From: Caballeronia catudaia | GTDB taxonomy: Bacteria; Pseudomonadota; Gammaproteobacteria; Burkholderiales; Burkholderiaceae | Assembly (NCBI RefSeq): GCF_001544755.2 | Contig: NZ_FCOF02000021.1 | Coordinates: 41,010-105,009, forward strand | Reading direction: 5' to 3' | Length of the DNA stretch: 64,000 nucleotides | Made by a program: the position numbers and the translations under genes | Part shown: positions 1 through 8,748 of the stretch, in pieces | How the letters are laid out: each line of letters starts with the position of its first letter | How positions within the stretch are numbered: the stretch's first letter is position 1 | The notes under the pieces: model-generated | Told to the model about the DNA's origin: nothing | Seen by the model: only the letters and a program-made list of their open reading frames with translations | Database searches by the model: none

Positions 1-202
1 CGACCTTGCCGCCGATTTCGATCGCGCCTTCGGACACGGACTCGAGACCCGCGACCATGCGCAGCAGCGTGGACTTGCCGCAACCCGACGGTCCGACCAT
101 CACGACGAACTCGCCGTCTTCGATCGCCACATCGATGCCGTGCAGCACGTAGTTCGCGCCGTCGTAGGTTTTTTTGACGCCTTTCAGATTCAACGCAGCC
201 AT
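1..202 (-). CDS. ugpC: UgpC, sn-glycerol-3-phosphate ABC transporter ATPase (partial)
   Basis: Only the first 67 residues are inside the window; the gene runs off the left edge. The N-terminus has the typical start of the MalK/UgpC ATPase family and a complete Walker A motif, GPSGCGKST, at residues 37-45. It would be the nucleotide-binding subunit that hydrolyses ATP to drive uptake of glycerol-3-phosphate or glycerophosphodiesters through UgpA/UgpE. It starts 3 nt after the ugpE stop, so it belongs to the ugpBAEC transcript. The C-terminal regulatory domain that separates UgpC from MalK and other sugar ATPases is not visible, so the assignment rests mainly on the neighbours. Confidence 0.88.
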   Translation of the reverse strand, partial: MAALNLKGVKKTYDGANYVLHGIDVAIEDGEFVVMVGPSGCGKSTLLRMVAGLESVSEGAIEIGGKV

Positions 203-205
203 GTT

Positions 206-1051
206 TTATTTCTCGGAATCGACGAGGCCGCGCACGAACCAGCGCTGCATCGTCAGCACGACGGCGAGCGGCGGCAGCATCGCGAGCAGCGTCGCGGCCA
301 TCACGAGATGCCATTCCGTCGCGGTGTCGCCCGACGCGATCATGCTCTTGATGCCGACCACCGCCGTCTGCAGCGACACCTGATTGGTGATGAGGATCGG
401 CCAGAGATACTGGTTCCAGCCGTAGATGAACGTGATGACGAAGAGCGCCGCGATATTCGTCTTCGAGAGCGGCAGCACGACGTCCCAGAAGAAACGCAGC
501 GGCCCCGCCCCGTCGATGCGCGCCGCTTCCATCAGTTCGTCGGGCAGCGTCATGAAGAACTGGCGGAACAGAAACGTCGCGGTTGCGGAGGCGATCAACG
601 GCAGCGTCAGACCGGCATACGTATTCGACAAATGCATCGACGAAACGACTTCGACCGTCGGGAAGATACGCACTTCGACAGGCAGCATCAGCGTGATGAA
701 GATGAGCCAGAACGCGAGGTTCTTCATCGGAAAGCGGAAGAAGACGATGGCATACGCGGAAATGATCGACACCGCGATCTTGCCGATACTGATGACGAGC
801 GCCATCACGAGGCTGTTGAGCAGCATCAGGCCGAACGGAGCCGCCGCGTTGCCGCTGCCGTGCGTCCAGATGTGCGCGATGTTCTCGAAGAGATGCGAAC
901 TGGGAATCAGCGAGAGCGGCACGCTGAAGACTTCCTTCGAATTCATCGAGGCCGCGCAAAACGCGACGTACACCGGAAACACGATCATGGCGACGCCGAG
1001 CAGCAGCACCGCGTGACAGAAGATATCGAAGCCGCGGCGGTTTTCGATCAT
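206..1051 (-). CDS. ugpE: UgpE, sn-glycerol-3-phosphate ABC transporter permease
   Basis: Inner-membrane permease of 281 residues, the usual UgpE length. It has about six hydrophobic segments and the binding-protein-dependent transport EAA loop (EAARIDGAGPLRFFWDVVLP), which contacts the ATPase. The start is the ATG whose first bases overlap the ugpA stop (ATGA), giving an N-terminus of MIENRRGFD; a longer in-frame reading upstream overlaps ugpA and is rejected. It pairs with UgpA to form the translocation channel. Confidence 0.93.
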   Translation of the reverse strand: MIENRRGFDIFCHAVLLLGVAMIVFPVYVAFCAASMNSKEVFSVPLSLIPSSHLFENIAHIWTHGSGNAAAPFGLMLLNSLVMALVISIGKIAVSIISAYAIVFFRFPMKNLAFWLIFITLMLPVEVRIFPTVEVVSSMHLSNTYAGLTLPLIASATATFLFRQFFMTLPDELMEAARIDGAGPLRFFWDVVLPLSKTNIAALFVITFIYGWNQYLWPILITNQVSLQTAVVGIKSMIASGDTATEWHLVMAATLLAMLPPLAVVLTMQRWFVRGLVDSEK

Positions 1052-1932
1052 GAGTATTGCACCCTGCGCTCGACGAAGCGGAACTGCACGACCGTCAGCG
1101 CGACGACGATCACCATCAGCACGACCGACTGCGCGCCCGAGCTGCCGATGTCGAGTCCCTGAAAACCTTCCGCGAAGATCTTGTAGATGAGCGTCTTGGT
1201 CGATTGCGCCGGACCGCCGCCGGTCGCGGCATCGATGACGGGGAAGGTATCGAAGAACGCGTACACGAGATTCACGACGAGCAGGAAGAAGCTCGTCGGC
1301 GACAGCAACGGCAAAGCGATGCCGAAGAAGCGCCGCACCGGTCCGGCGCCATCGATGGCGGCCGCTTCGATCAGCGATTGCGGAATTGCCTGCAGGCCCG
1401 CGTAGAAGAACAGGAAGTTGTAGCTGACCTGCTTCCACACCGACGCGAGCACGACGAGGAACATGGCCTGCGCGCCGTTGAGCGCGTGATTCCAGACGAT
1501 GCCCTGCTTCGCGAGTGCATACGTCACGAGGCCGATACTCGGATTGAACAGAAACGACCACAGCACCGCGGCGATCGCAGGCGCGACCGCATACGGCCAG
1601 ATGAGCAGCGTCTGATAAGCCTTGGCGCCGCGCGTCACGCGATCCGCGCACGCGGCGAGCAAGAGCGAGATCACGAGCCCCGACACGGTGACGAGCGCGC
1701 AGAAGATCATCGTCGTGCTGAACGACGACAAGTAGAGCGGATCGGCGAACAACTGTTTGAAGTTCGCGAGCCCGACGAACTCGCTCGACGTGCCGAACGC
1801 ATCCTGGCTCTGCGTGGCCTGCCAGAGCGCTTCGCCCGCGGGCCACAAAAAGAACAGCGCGGTGATCGCGAGTTGAGGCGCGACGAGCAGATACGGCAAG
1901 ACGCTCGTATCGAAACGAGAGCGTTTTTCCAT
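1048..1932 (-). CDS. ugpA: UgpA, sn-glycerol-3-phosphate ABC transporter permease
   Basis: Permease of 294 residues starting MEKRSRFDTS, with hydrophobic segments throughout and an EAA loop (EAAAIDGAGPVRRFFGIALP) in the C-terminal half. It forms the channel with UgpE. Its stop overlaps the ugpE start by 4 nt, a sign of translational coupling. A longer reading that extends into ugpB is not credible, because it would overlap the end of that gene and lacks membrane character. Confidence 0.93.
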   Translation of the reverse strand: MEKRSRFDTSVLPYLLVAPQLAITALFFLWPAGEALWQATQSQDAFGTSSEFVGLANFKQLFADPLYLSSFSTTMIFCALVTVSGLVISLLLAACADRVTRGAKAYQTLLIWPYAVAPAIAAVLWSFLFNPSIGLVTYALAKQGIVWNHALNGAQAMFLVVLASVWKQVSYNFLFFYAGLQAIPQSLIEAAAIDGAGPVRRFFGIALPLLSPTSFFLLVVNLVYAFFDTFPVIDAATGGGPAQSTKTLIYKIFAEGFQGLDIGSSGAQSVVLMVIVVALTVVQFRFVERRVQYS

Positions 1933-1993
1933 GCTTGGCTTATCCAGAAGCGCTCGCGCTTTTTCAGCACGGGCGCATGCGCTTAGTTTGCCC

Positions 1994-3319
1994 TTAGTTG
2001 CCGGTCTTTTCGAAGCGGCGCAGCAACTCGTCGCCGCGTTGCACCGATGCATCGAGCGCTTGCTGCGGCGTCTTCTTCTCGGCCCAGACCTGCTCGAGCT
2101 CTTCATCGACGATGGTGCGTATCTGCGGCATGTTGCCTAGGCGCAGACCCTTCGTGAACGGCAGCGGCGGCTTGTTCATCATCTGCTTGATGGCGATGTC
2201 CGCGCCGGGGTTCTTGTCGTAAAAGCCCTGCTTCTGCGTGAGTTCATACGCGGCCTGCGTGACCGGCAGATAGCCCGTGTCCTGATGCCATTTCGCCGCG
2301 ACTTCCGGCGTCGACAAGTACGCGAGGAATTTCGCGACGCCCTTGTAGACGGCGGGATCCTTGCCCGACAACACCCACAAGCTCGCGCCGCCGATGATCG
2401 CGTTCTGCGGCGCGCCCTTCACGCTCGCGTCGTACGGCATCATGCCGACGCCGTAATCGAACTTCGCGTATTTGGCGATGGTCGCGCGCGAGCCCGACGA
2501 GTTCGTGATGATGCCGCAGTCACCGCTATAGAACTTCGACACCGGCTCGTCCTTGCGGCCCACATACGTGAACGTGCCTTCCTTCGCCATGTTCTGCAGG
2601 AACTGGATATGCGCGACCTGCAACGGCTTGTTGAATTCGAGCTTGGCGTCGAGGCCGTCGAAGCCGTTGTTCTTCGTCGCGAACGGCGCGGCGTGCCACG
2701 CGCTGTAGTTTTCGAGTTGAATCCAGCTCTGCCATCCCGATGAATAACCGCACGAGTAGCCCGCGGCCTTCAGCTTCTTTGCGTCGGCTTCGACATCGGC
2801 CCAGGTTTTCGGCGGCTGGTTAGGATCGAGACCGGCCTTCTTGAACGCGTCCTTGTTGTAGTAGAGAACGGGCGTCGAGCTGTTGAACGGCATCGAGATG
2901 AGATGGCCGGTCTTCGCGTCGCTGTAATAGCCGGCGATGGTCGGCACGAACGCCTTTTCGTCGAGCGGCACGCCTGCTTGCTTGAACACATCGGAGACGG
3001 GAATGACGGCTTTCTTCGCCTGCATCATCGTCGCGGTGCCGACTTCGTAGACCTGCAGGATCGCGGGCGCATTGCCGCTGCGATACGCCGCGATGCCCGC
3101 CGCGAGCGTCTGGTCATACGTGCCCTTGAACACGGGGACGATCTTGTAATCGCTCTGCGACTTGTTGAAGTCGGTGGCGATGTCGCTCACGCGCTCGCCG
3201 AGCGCGGCTTCCATCGCGTGCCAGAACTGGATTTCCGTCGCGGCGTGTGCGGCCGTGGCGGCGCCGAACATGAGAACGGCAGCCGCCGGGATCGAGCGGA
3301 ACAAGGGCTTGCAGCTCAT
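1994..3319 (-). CDS. ugpB: UgpB, periplasmic sn-glycerol-3-phosphate-binding protein
   Basis: A 441-residue extracellular solute-binding protein (family 1) with a clear signal peptide, residues 1-26, ending AHA before ATEIQFWHAM. The body matches the UgpB pattern (GTYDQTLAAGIAAYRSGNAP; LYYNKDAFKKAGLDP). It captures glycerol-3-phosphate in the periplasm and delivers it to UgpAE. It is first in the ugp operon, has an AAGGAG ribosome-binding site, and lies 61 nt upstream of ugpA. Only 44 nt separate it from the dgt stop. That gap holds a small 6-bp inverted repeat (3342-3361) without a U-tract, so either read-through from dgt or a promoter inside dgt is possible. Ugp operons are often phosphate-starvation regulated, but no Pho box was identified here. 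Confidence 0.94.
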   Translation of the reverse strand: MSCKPLFRSIPAAAVLMFGAATAAHAATEIQFWHAMEAALGERVSDIATDFNKSQSDYKIVPVFKGTYDQTLAAGIAAYRSGNAPAILQVYEVGTATMMQAKKAVIPVSDVFKQAGVPLDEKAFVPTIAGYYSDAKTGHLISMPFNSSTPVLYYNKDAFKKAGLDPNQPPKTWADVEADAKKLKAAGYSCGYSSGWQSWIQLENYSAWHAAPFATKNNGFDGLDAKLEFNKPLQVAHIQFLQNMAKEGTFTYVGRKDEPVSKFYSGDCGIITNSSGSRATIAKYAKFDYGVGMMPYDASVKGAPQNAIIGGASLWVLSGKDPAVYKGVAKFLAYLSTPEVAAKWHQDTGYLPVTQAAYELTQKQGFYDKNPGADIAIKQMMNKPPLPFTKGLRLGNMPQIRTIVDEELEQVWAEKKTPQQALDASVQRGDELLRRFEKTGN

Positions 3320-3363
3320 CGATGAGTCTCCTTTCGAGGATTCGCGCTTTGAAACGCGCGATC

Positions 3364-4584
3364 TTAGTTGTTGTCGATGACAAACAGGCGTTGATACTCT
3401 TTCAATGCGTAGCGATCCGTCATGCCGGCGATGTAATGCGCGATCAGCCGCGCCTGCGAACTATCGGGGCTCAATGAAGGCGCATCGTTGGCCGATTCCT
3501 CCGCCACCGGCAAGCGCGCCTGATACGCGGGCGGCAAGAGACGGGGGTCATCGGTGAAGGCTTCGAAAAGGCCCGTCACGACGCGCTTCGCCTTGTTCGC
3601 CATACGCATCACGCGATAGTGCCGGTACAGGTTCTTGAACAGAAAGCGCTTGAGCTGGGCTGCTTGCGCGGCGACTTCATCGCTGTGCGCGACGAGCGAC
3701 GGCGCATTGCGGATATCGTCGAGCGATTGCGGGGCGACGCGTTCGAGATTGCGGCTCGTCGACTCGATCAGATCGACGATCAGCGTATTGATGATGCGGC
3801 GGATCGTTTCGTGAATCAGCCTGCGCCCTTCGATGTTCGGATAATCGGCGCGGGCGGCATCGAAATGCGTGTGCCACAGGCTCACTTCGGAAAGCTGTTC
3901 GAGCGTGATGAGGCCGGAGCGCAGGCCGTCGTCGACATCGTGATTGTTGTACGCGATTTCATCCGCGACATTCGCGATCTGCGCTTCGAGCGAAGGCTGC
4001 TTGCCGGTTAGAAAGCGCTCGCCGAGATCGCCGAGCTTGCGCGCGTTCTCACGCGAACAATGCTTGAGAATGCCTTCCCGCGTTTCGAAGCACAGGTTCA
4101 GGCCGTTGAACGCGCCGTAGTGCTCTTCGAGTTGATCGACCACCGCGAGGCTCTGCAGATTGTGCTCGAAGCCGCCGTGATCGCGCATGCATTCGTGCAG
4201 CGCGTCCTGTCCGGCATGGCCGAACGGCGTGTGACCGAGGTCGTGCGCGAGCGAAATGGCTTCGACGAGATCCTCGTTCAGCCGCAGATTGCGCGCCACC
4301 GAACGCGCGATCTGCGCGACTTCGAGACTGTGCGTGAGCCGCGTGCGGAAAAGGTCGCCTTCGTGATTGACGAAGACCTGCGTCTTGTATTCGAGCCGGC
4401 GAAACGCGGTCGAGTGCACGATGCGGTCGCGGTCGCGCTGGAACTCGGTGCGCGCCGCGGGCGGCGCTTCGGCATATCTGCGCCCGCGCGATTGCAACGA
4501 ATGCGCGGCGTACGGCGCGAGATGCGCCTCGAGCGCACGCGACAACGGCGCGCCCGGCGGAAGTTGCTGTTCTTTTTCGCTCAC
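3364..4584 (-). CDS. dgt: dGTP triphosphohydrolase-like protein (Dgt)
   Basis: A 406-residue HD-domain protein of the dNTP triphosphohydrolase family, type 2, which removes triphosphate from dGTP or other dNTPs and so adjusts nucleotide pools. Metal-binding HD residues are visible in TRLTHSLEVAQIARS and HDLGHTPFGHAGQ, followed by DEIAYNNHDVDDG. The start is GTG, with GGAG about 8 nt upstream. It is last in the pil-aroKB-dgt run, a neighbourhood common in Burkholderiaceae. Substrate preference cannot be read from sequence. Confidence 0.93.
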   Translation of the reverse strand: MSEKEQQLPPGAPLSRALEAHLAPYAAHSLQSRGRRYAEAPPAARTEFQRDRDRIVHSTAFRRLEYKTQVFVNHEGDLFRTRLTHSLEVAQIARSVARNLRLNEDLVEAISLAHDLGHTPFGHAGQDALHECMRDHGGFEHNLQSLAVVDQLEEHYGAFNGLNLCFETREGILKHCSRENARKLGDLGERFLTGKQPSLEAQIANVADEIAYNNHDVDDGLRSGLITLEQLSEVSLWHTHFDAARADYPNIEGRRLIHETIRRIINTLIVDLIESTSRNLERVAPQSLDDIRNAPSLVAHSDEVAAQAAQLKRFLFKNLYRHYRVMRMANKAKRVVTGLFEAFTDDPRLLPPAYQARLPVAEESANDAPSLSPDSSQARLIAHYIAGMTDRYALKEYQRLFVIDNN

Positions 4585-4638
4585 CGGCTGCTCCGCTTCG
4601 TCGTGGTGCTTCGTCGTATTAGCCGCCGCTCGCGCGGA

Positions 4639-5724
4639 TCAGACGCTGGCTGCGAGCGTCGCGCGCACCGCCTGATCGGGCGCGCTCGTGGTCTCGGTCG
4701 CGCCGAAGCGGGTCAGCAGAATGAATTTGATCTCGCCGGCTTCCGCCTTCTTGTCGACTTTCATCAGATCGACATAGCGGTCGTCGCCGAGCTTGGGCGC
4801 CGTGACCGGCAGCCTGGCCGCTTCGATCACGCGCACGAGACGCTGGCGCGCGGCTTCGTCGAGCTTGCCGAGGCGCACGGACAGGTCCGCCGCCATCACC
4901 ATGCCGCAGCCGACCGCCTCGCCGTGCAGCCATTCGCCGTAGCCGAGACCGGCTTCGATCGCATGGCCGAAGGTATGGCCGAAATTGAGAATTGCGCGCT
5001 GCCCGCCTTCGCGCTCGTCCGACGCAACCACCGACGCCTTGATCTCGCACGAACGCTTGACCGCGTGCGCGAGGGCGTTTTCGTCCAGACGATTGAGCGC
5101 GTCGATGTTCGCTTCGATCCACTCGAAGAAATCGGCATCCTTGATCGCGGCCGTCTTGATGACTTCGGCGATGCCCGCGGCCAGTTCGCGCTCCGGCAAG
5201 GTGCGCAGCGCGCCGATATCCGCGATGACCGCTTGCGGCTGATAGAACGCGCCGATCATGTTCTTGCCGAGCGGATGATTGATGCCCGTCTTGCCGCCGA
5301 CAGACGAATCGACCTGCGAAAGCAGCGTAGTCGGAACCTGGATGAACGGCACGCCGCGCATGTAGCACGCCGCCGCGAAACCGGTCATGTCGCCGACGAC
5401 GCCGCCGCCGAGCGCGATCAGCGTCGTCTTGCGATCGGCGCGGCCGGTGAGGAGCGCGTCGAAGATCGTGTTGAGCGTTTCCCAGTTCTTGTGCGCCTCG
5501 CCGTCGGGCAGGACGACCGTCGTCACTTTCTTGCCGAGCGGTTCGAGCGCCGCGCGCAACTGGTCGCCGTAGAGCGGATCGATGGTGGAGTTCGTGACGA
5601 TCGCCACGGACGCACCCTTGATATGCGGCGCAAAAAGTTCGGTTCGACCGATCAGGCCCGCACCGATATGAATGGGATAGGCGCGCTCGCCCAGTTCGAC
5701 GTTGACTATATTCATGGCGGACAT
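4639..5724 (-). CDS. aroB: 3-dehydroquinate synthase
   Basis: Second step of the shikimate pathway: cyclises DAHP to 3-dehydroquinate using NAD and a divalent metal. The 361-residue protein has the glycine-rich NAD loop GGGVVGDMTGFAAA, the substrate/metal segment KTGINHPLGKNMIGAFYQP, and the metal-ligand histidine region FGHTFGHAIE. The first ATG (MSAMNIVNV) has a weak upstream AAG signal; an internal ATG at 5715 would give MNIVNVELGE, which also fits the family, so the start is uncertain by three codons. It lies 7 nt after aroK, so the two probably share an mRNA. Confidence 0.96.
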   Translation of the reverse strand: MSAMNIVNVELGERAYPIHIGAGLIGRTELFAPHIKGASVAIVTNSTIDPLYGDQLRAALEPLGKKVTTVVLPDGEAHKNWETLNTIFDALLTGRADRKTTLIALGGGVVGDMTGFAAACYMRGVPFIQVPTTLLSQVDSSVGGKTGINHPLGKNMIGAFYQPQAVIADIGALRTLPERELAAGIAEVIKTAAIKDADFFEWIEANIDALNRLDENALAHAVKRSCEIKASVVASDEREGGQRAILNFGHTFGHAIEAGLGYGEWLHGEAVGCGMVMAADLSVRLGKLDEAARQRLVRVIEAARLPVTAPKLGDDRYVDLMKVDKKAEAGEIKFILLTRFGATETTSAPDQAVRATLAASV

Positions 5725-5731
5725 GTGATCT

Positions 5732-6277
5732 TCAGGCCGGTTTGACGACGCCGGCGACCTCCAGTTGCATCAGGACCATGTTCACGAGCGCGTTCACGGT
5801 CGGCCGCCCCGTTTCCACGACGAAGTGCGCGCATTCGTGATACAGCGGATCGCGCGTGTGGAAAAGTGCTTCGAGCTTGCCGCGCGGGTCTTCGGTCTGC
5901 AACAGCGGGCGATTCTTGTCGCGCCGCGTGCGCTGCCAGAGATCGTGCGGATTCGCGCGCAGATAAATGACGATGCCGCGATTCTTCAGATGTTCGCGGT
6001 TCTCGGGACGCAGCACCGCGCCGCCGCCCGTCGCGAGCACGATGCCGTTGCGCTGCGACAGCTCGTCGATGATATTCGCCTCGCGCTGACGAAACCCGTC
6101 CTCGCCTTCGAGTTCCCAGATCACCGGAATCCGGGCGCCTGTGCGCGCCTCGATCTCCAGATCCGAATCGATGAACGAGCGCTGCAGACGGCGCGCAACC
6201 GCACGGCCCACGGTGGTTTTACCCGCCCCCATGAGTCCGACGAAAAAAATGTTCGCGTTCGCGTGCCCTTCCTGCAA
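5732..6277 (-). CDS. aroK: Shikimate kinase
   Basis: ATP-dependent phosphorylation of shikimate, fifth step of the aromatic amino acid pathway. The 181-residue P-loop kinase shows Walker A GLMGAGKTT at residues 14-22, the shikimate-binding DSDLEIEARTG, a glycine-rich ATGGGAVLRPE and the lid region RTRRDKNRPLL. The start is a TTG with GGAAGGGA 6-7 nt upstream. No ATG lies between that signal and the conserved core, so the TTG is probably real. It is coupled to aroB, downstream of pilQ. Confidence 0.95.
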   Translation of the reverse strand: MQEGHANANIFFVGLMGAGKTTVGRAVARRLQRSFIDSDLEIEARTGARIPVIWELEGEDGFRQREANIIDELSQRNGIVLATGGGAVLRPENREHLKNRGIVIYLRANPHDLWQRTRRDKNRPLLQTEDPRGKLEALFHTRDPLYHECAHFVVETGRPTVNALVNMVLMQLEVAGVVKPA

Positions 6278-6371
6278 CTCGGTTCCCTTCCAGTTCGATG
6301 CAATTCGTTCGTGCGGCAGCTTAAGGGCAAACTGCCCGCTTTGTCGAGTCGCGCCGCCCTTCCCGCAGGGC

Positions 6372-7880
6372 TCAGCCGCCGCTCGCGATCACATGTGGCG
6401 TAATCAATATGACCAGTTCGCTTTTCGAGCTGCGCCGCGCGTCGTGACGAAACAGCCAGCCGATCAGCGGCAGCTTCGACAAACCCGGCACGCCGGTCAC
6501 GTCGTCGCGCTCGTCGTTGGAGTAAATGCCGCCGATCGCGACCGTTCCGCCGTTTTCCACTTCCACGCGCGTCTGAACGTGCTTGGTGTGGATGGCCGGG
6601 CCGTTCGCCGTCTGCTCGCCGAGACTGTCCTTCGTGATGTCGAGATCGAGAATGACGTGCCCGTGCGGCGTGATCTGCGGCTCGACCTCCAGTTTGAGCG
6701 TTGCGCGCCGAAACTGCACGCCCGACATGCCGTTGCCGACCTTCGCCTGATACGGCACTTCCATGCCCTGCTCGACGACCGACTTCACCCGGTCCGCCGT
6801 CACGACGCGCGGACGCGACACGATCTGTCCGCGCCCTTCGGCTTCCAGCGCGCTCACTTCGATGTTGAGCAGCCGCGTGGCCTGCGCGACGAACAAGGTC
6901 AGCCCGGCGGTCGCCGCGTCGAAACCGTTGATCGGCCCCGCCGACAAATCGTATACCACACCGTCCTTGCCGCCCGCGAGCCCGGTCGCCGGATCGCTTT
7001 GCGGCGCGACGCCCAGCTTGACGCCGAGATTGCGCGACAACCCGGCCTCGCCCTCGACGATCTTCGCCTCGATCATCACCTGTGGCGTCGGCCTGTCGAT
7101 GAGCGCGATCAGTTCGCCGATCTGCTGGATGCGCGCATCGAGATCGGTGACGAAGAGCAGGTTCGTGCGCGCATCCGCGATGACGGAGCCGCGTTTGGAC
7201 AGCACGCGCTGATTGCCCGAGCCCGTCAGCATCTTGCCCAGATCGTCCGCACGCGAATAGCGCAGCACGAACGTACGGCTCGCGAGCGGTTCGAGATCCG
7301 CGGCACGCGCGTGGGCCTCGAAACGCAGCTTCTCGCGCGCGGCGAGTTCCGCGATCGGCGCGACCCAGATCAGGTTGCCGTGCTGCTCCATCGCGAGGCC
7401 GTTGACTTCGAGCAGCGTGTCGAATGCGCGCCGCCACGGCACCGCGACGAGATTCATCGACACCTGTCCGCGCACCTTCTCGCTCGCGACGATGTTCAAG
7501 CCGGTGAAACGCGCGAACGCATGCAGCGCGGCGCTCAAATCCGCGTTTTTCAGGTCGAGCGAGATCGGCTTGCCATCGTTGCCGCCGGGCTGGGCGCTGC
7601 TCAGGCGTTCAGGCGCTGGCAGCGGAACGGGCGGCCCTTCCAGCGCTTCCGCAGCTTCAGCCGCGGGCTTGCCGGCGTCCGCGCCTTGAGGCGCTGGTTG
7701 CGCAGGAGCCGTGTCGACCGTGATCTGATCCGCAGGCTGCACGTCCAGCGATGCGGGAAGCGGCGGCAGCGGCGCGATGAACGCATCGGCGCTTTCGGCG
7801 GCCAGCGACACGTGCGCGAGCAACAGCGCCGCCGCGCCCGGCGCGATGTACCTGCGTGAAAGCTGCGCGAACCGGCTCAC
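6372..7880 (-). CDS. pilQ: PilQ-like type IV pilus secretin, short form
   Basis: Outer-membrane secretin through which the type IV pilus would leave the cell. It starts at a GTG overlapping the stop of the preceding gene (GTGA) and codes for 502 residues. A signal peptide (about 1-28), a Pro/Ala-rich linker, an STN-like domain (SLDLKNADLSAALHAFARFT), a secretin N-type domain (TRTNLLFVTDLDARIQQIGE) and a C-terminal secretin core (VSRPRVVTADRVKSVVEQG; VAIGGIYSNDERDDVTGVPG) follow in order. It is clearly shorter than well-studied PilQ proteins and has no visible AMIN peptidoglycan-binding domains. DNA-uptake secretins of the HofQ/ComE type are similar in length, so a role in competence is an alternative. 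Confidence 0.9.
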   Translation of the reverse strand: MSRFAQLSRRYIAPGAAALLLAHVSLAAESADAFIAPLPPLPASLDVQPADQITVDTAPAQPAPQGADAGKPAAEAAEALEGPPVPLPAPERLSSAQPGGNDGKPISLDLKNADLSAALHAFARFTGLNIVASEKVRGQVSMNLVAVPWRRAFDTLLEVNGLAMEQHGNLIWVAPIAELAAREKLRFEAHARAADLEPLASRTFVLRYSRADDLGKMLTGSGNQRVLSKRGSVIADARTNLLFVTDLDARIQQIGELIALIDRPTPQVMIEAKIVEGEAGLSRNLGVKLGVAPQSDPATGLAGGKDGVVYDLSAGPINGFDAATAGLTLFVAQATRLLNIEVSALEAEGRGQIVSRPRVVTADRVKSVVEQGMEVPYQAKVGNGMSGVQFRRATLKLEVEPQITPHGHVILDLDITKDSLGEQTANGPAIHTKHVQTRVEVENGGTVAIGGIYSNDERDDVTGVPGLSKLPLIGWLFRHDARRSSKSELVILITPHVIASGG

Positions 7881-8746
7881 TTGCGATCCTCCGCGAACAT
7901 CAGCTTGCGCGCGACGCCGTCGTTGCCTGCGAGCTCGACCGCACGCGGGACGACGCGTCCGAGCCATTCGTCGCCGATCTTCTGCCCCGGCGCGAACGCA
8001 TCGATGTCGCGGCCGCTTTGCAGCAGCGCCATCGCACGGCGGCGTCCGACGAAGGTGCCGACGAGCAGGATGTCGCCGCCCTGCACGGCCGCATCCGCGT
8101 TGCCGAACGGATCCACGACGAACGCGTTCGGGCGCGCCGCCGCGACGGGCGACACCGCGGGCAGCGTTTCGAAGATGCGCAGCGTCGCTTCGACGACGAG
8201 CACGCCCGTCTGCCGTCGAATCTGCACGTTTTCGGGAACGACGAGCCGCGGCAGGCCGGCGAGCGCCTCGAGGAAATGTCGAATTTCCGCGAACGTGCCG
8301 TCGGCGCGCAGCTTGAGTGCGCGCTCCGGGATCGGCTCGTGCGCCTTCGGATCGCCGCCCTTGATCGCCACGGGTTCGATGCCCGCGACGCGCAGCCCGT
8401 TCTGCGCGGCGAGATCGGCAACGGCGCGCAACGCGTCGGCGGCGCTCCAGTGTTCCGGCTCCAGCCGGCCCGACGCCGCCCGCGCACGCAGCGCGGGCAG
8501 CTCTGCCGCGATGCGCCCCGTGTCCTGCGCCTTCGCCTGCGCCGCCGCCCATGCGGCGCGGCTCGCTTCGCGCTGGCTCGCGTCGGACATCCGCAACGCT
8601 CGCAGCCCCGCGCCGAACACGAGCGCGCCCAACGCCAACGCGACACACGCGGTCCGAAGCCACGACCATTCGTCGGGCGGCTGCATGATGGACTGCGCAC
8701 CGCGCGATTGCTTCCTCACGGGGAAGTTCATCGGAATCGTGCTCAT
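7877..8746 (-). CDS. PilO/PilP-like inner-membrane pilus assembly protein (composite)
   Basis: A 289-residue protein in the slot where pilO and pilP normally sit as two genes. Residues 30-51 form one membrane helix. Residues about 55-200 (coiled segment then an alpha/beta region with GTFAEIRHFLEALAGLP) look like the periplasmic PilO ferredoxin-like fold. Residues about 207-289 (VVDPFGN; GDILLVGTFVGRRRAMALL; GQKIGDEWLGRVVPRAVEL) resemble the PilP beta-sandwich that contacts the secretin. No lipobox separates the two. It starts 2 nt after the pilN stop and overlaps pilQ. Domain calls are by eye, so the fusion reading is an inference. Confidence 0.72.
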   Translation of the reverse strand: MSTIPMNFPVRKQSRGAQSIMQPPDEWSWLRTACVALALGALVFGAGLRALRMSDASQREASRAAWAAAQAKAQDTGRIAAELPALRARAASGRLEPEHWSAADALRAVADLAAQNGLRVAGIEPVAIKGGDPKAHEPIPERALKLRADGTFAEIRHFLEALAGLPRLVVPENVQIRRQTGVLVVEATLRIFETLPAVSPVAAARPNAFVVDPFGNADAAVQGGDILLVGTFVGRRRAMALLQSGRDIDAFAPGQKIGDEWLGRVVPRAVELAGNDGVARKLMFAEDRK

Positions 8747-8748
8747 GG

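Noticed and set aside
1057..1986. 309-codon plus-strand frame opposite ugpA
   Set aside because: Arg/Asp/His-rich shadow; ugpA has clear membrane segments and an EAA loop.
3342..3361. Inverted repeat between dgt and ugpB considered as a terminator
   Set aside because: Only 6 bp with an 8-nt loop and no T-run.
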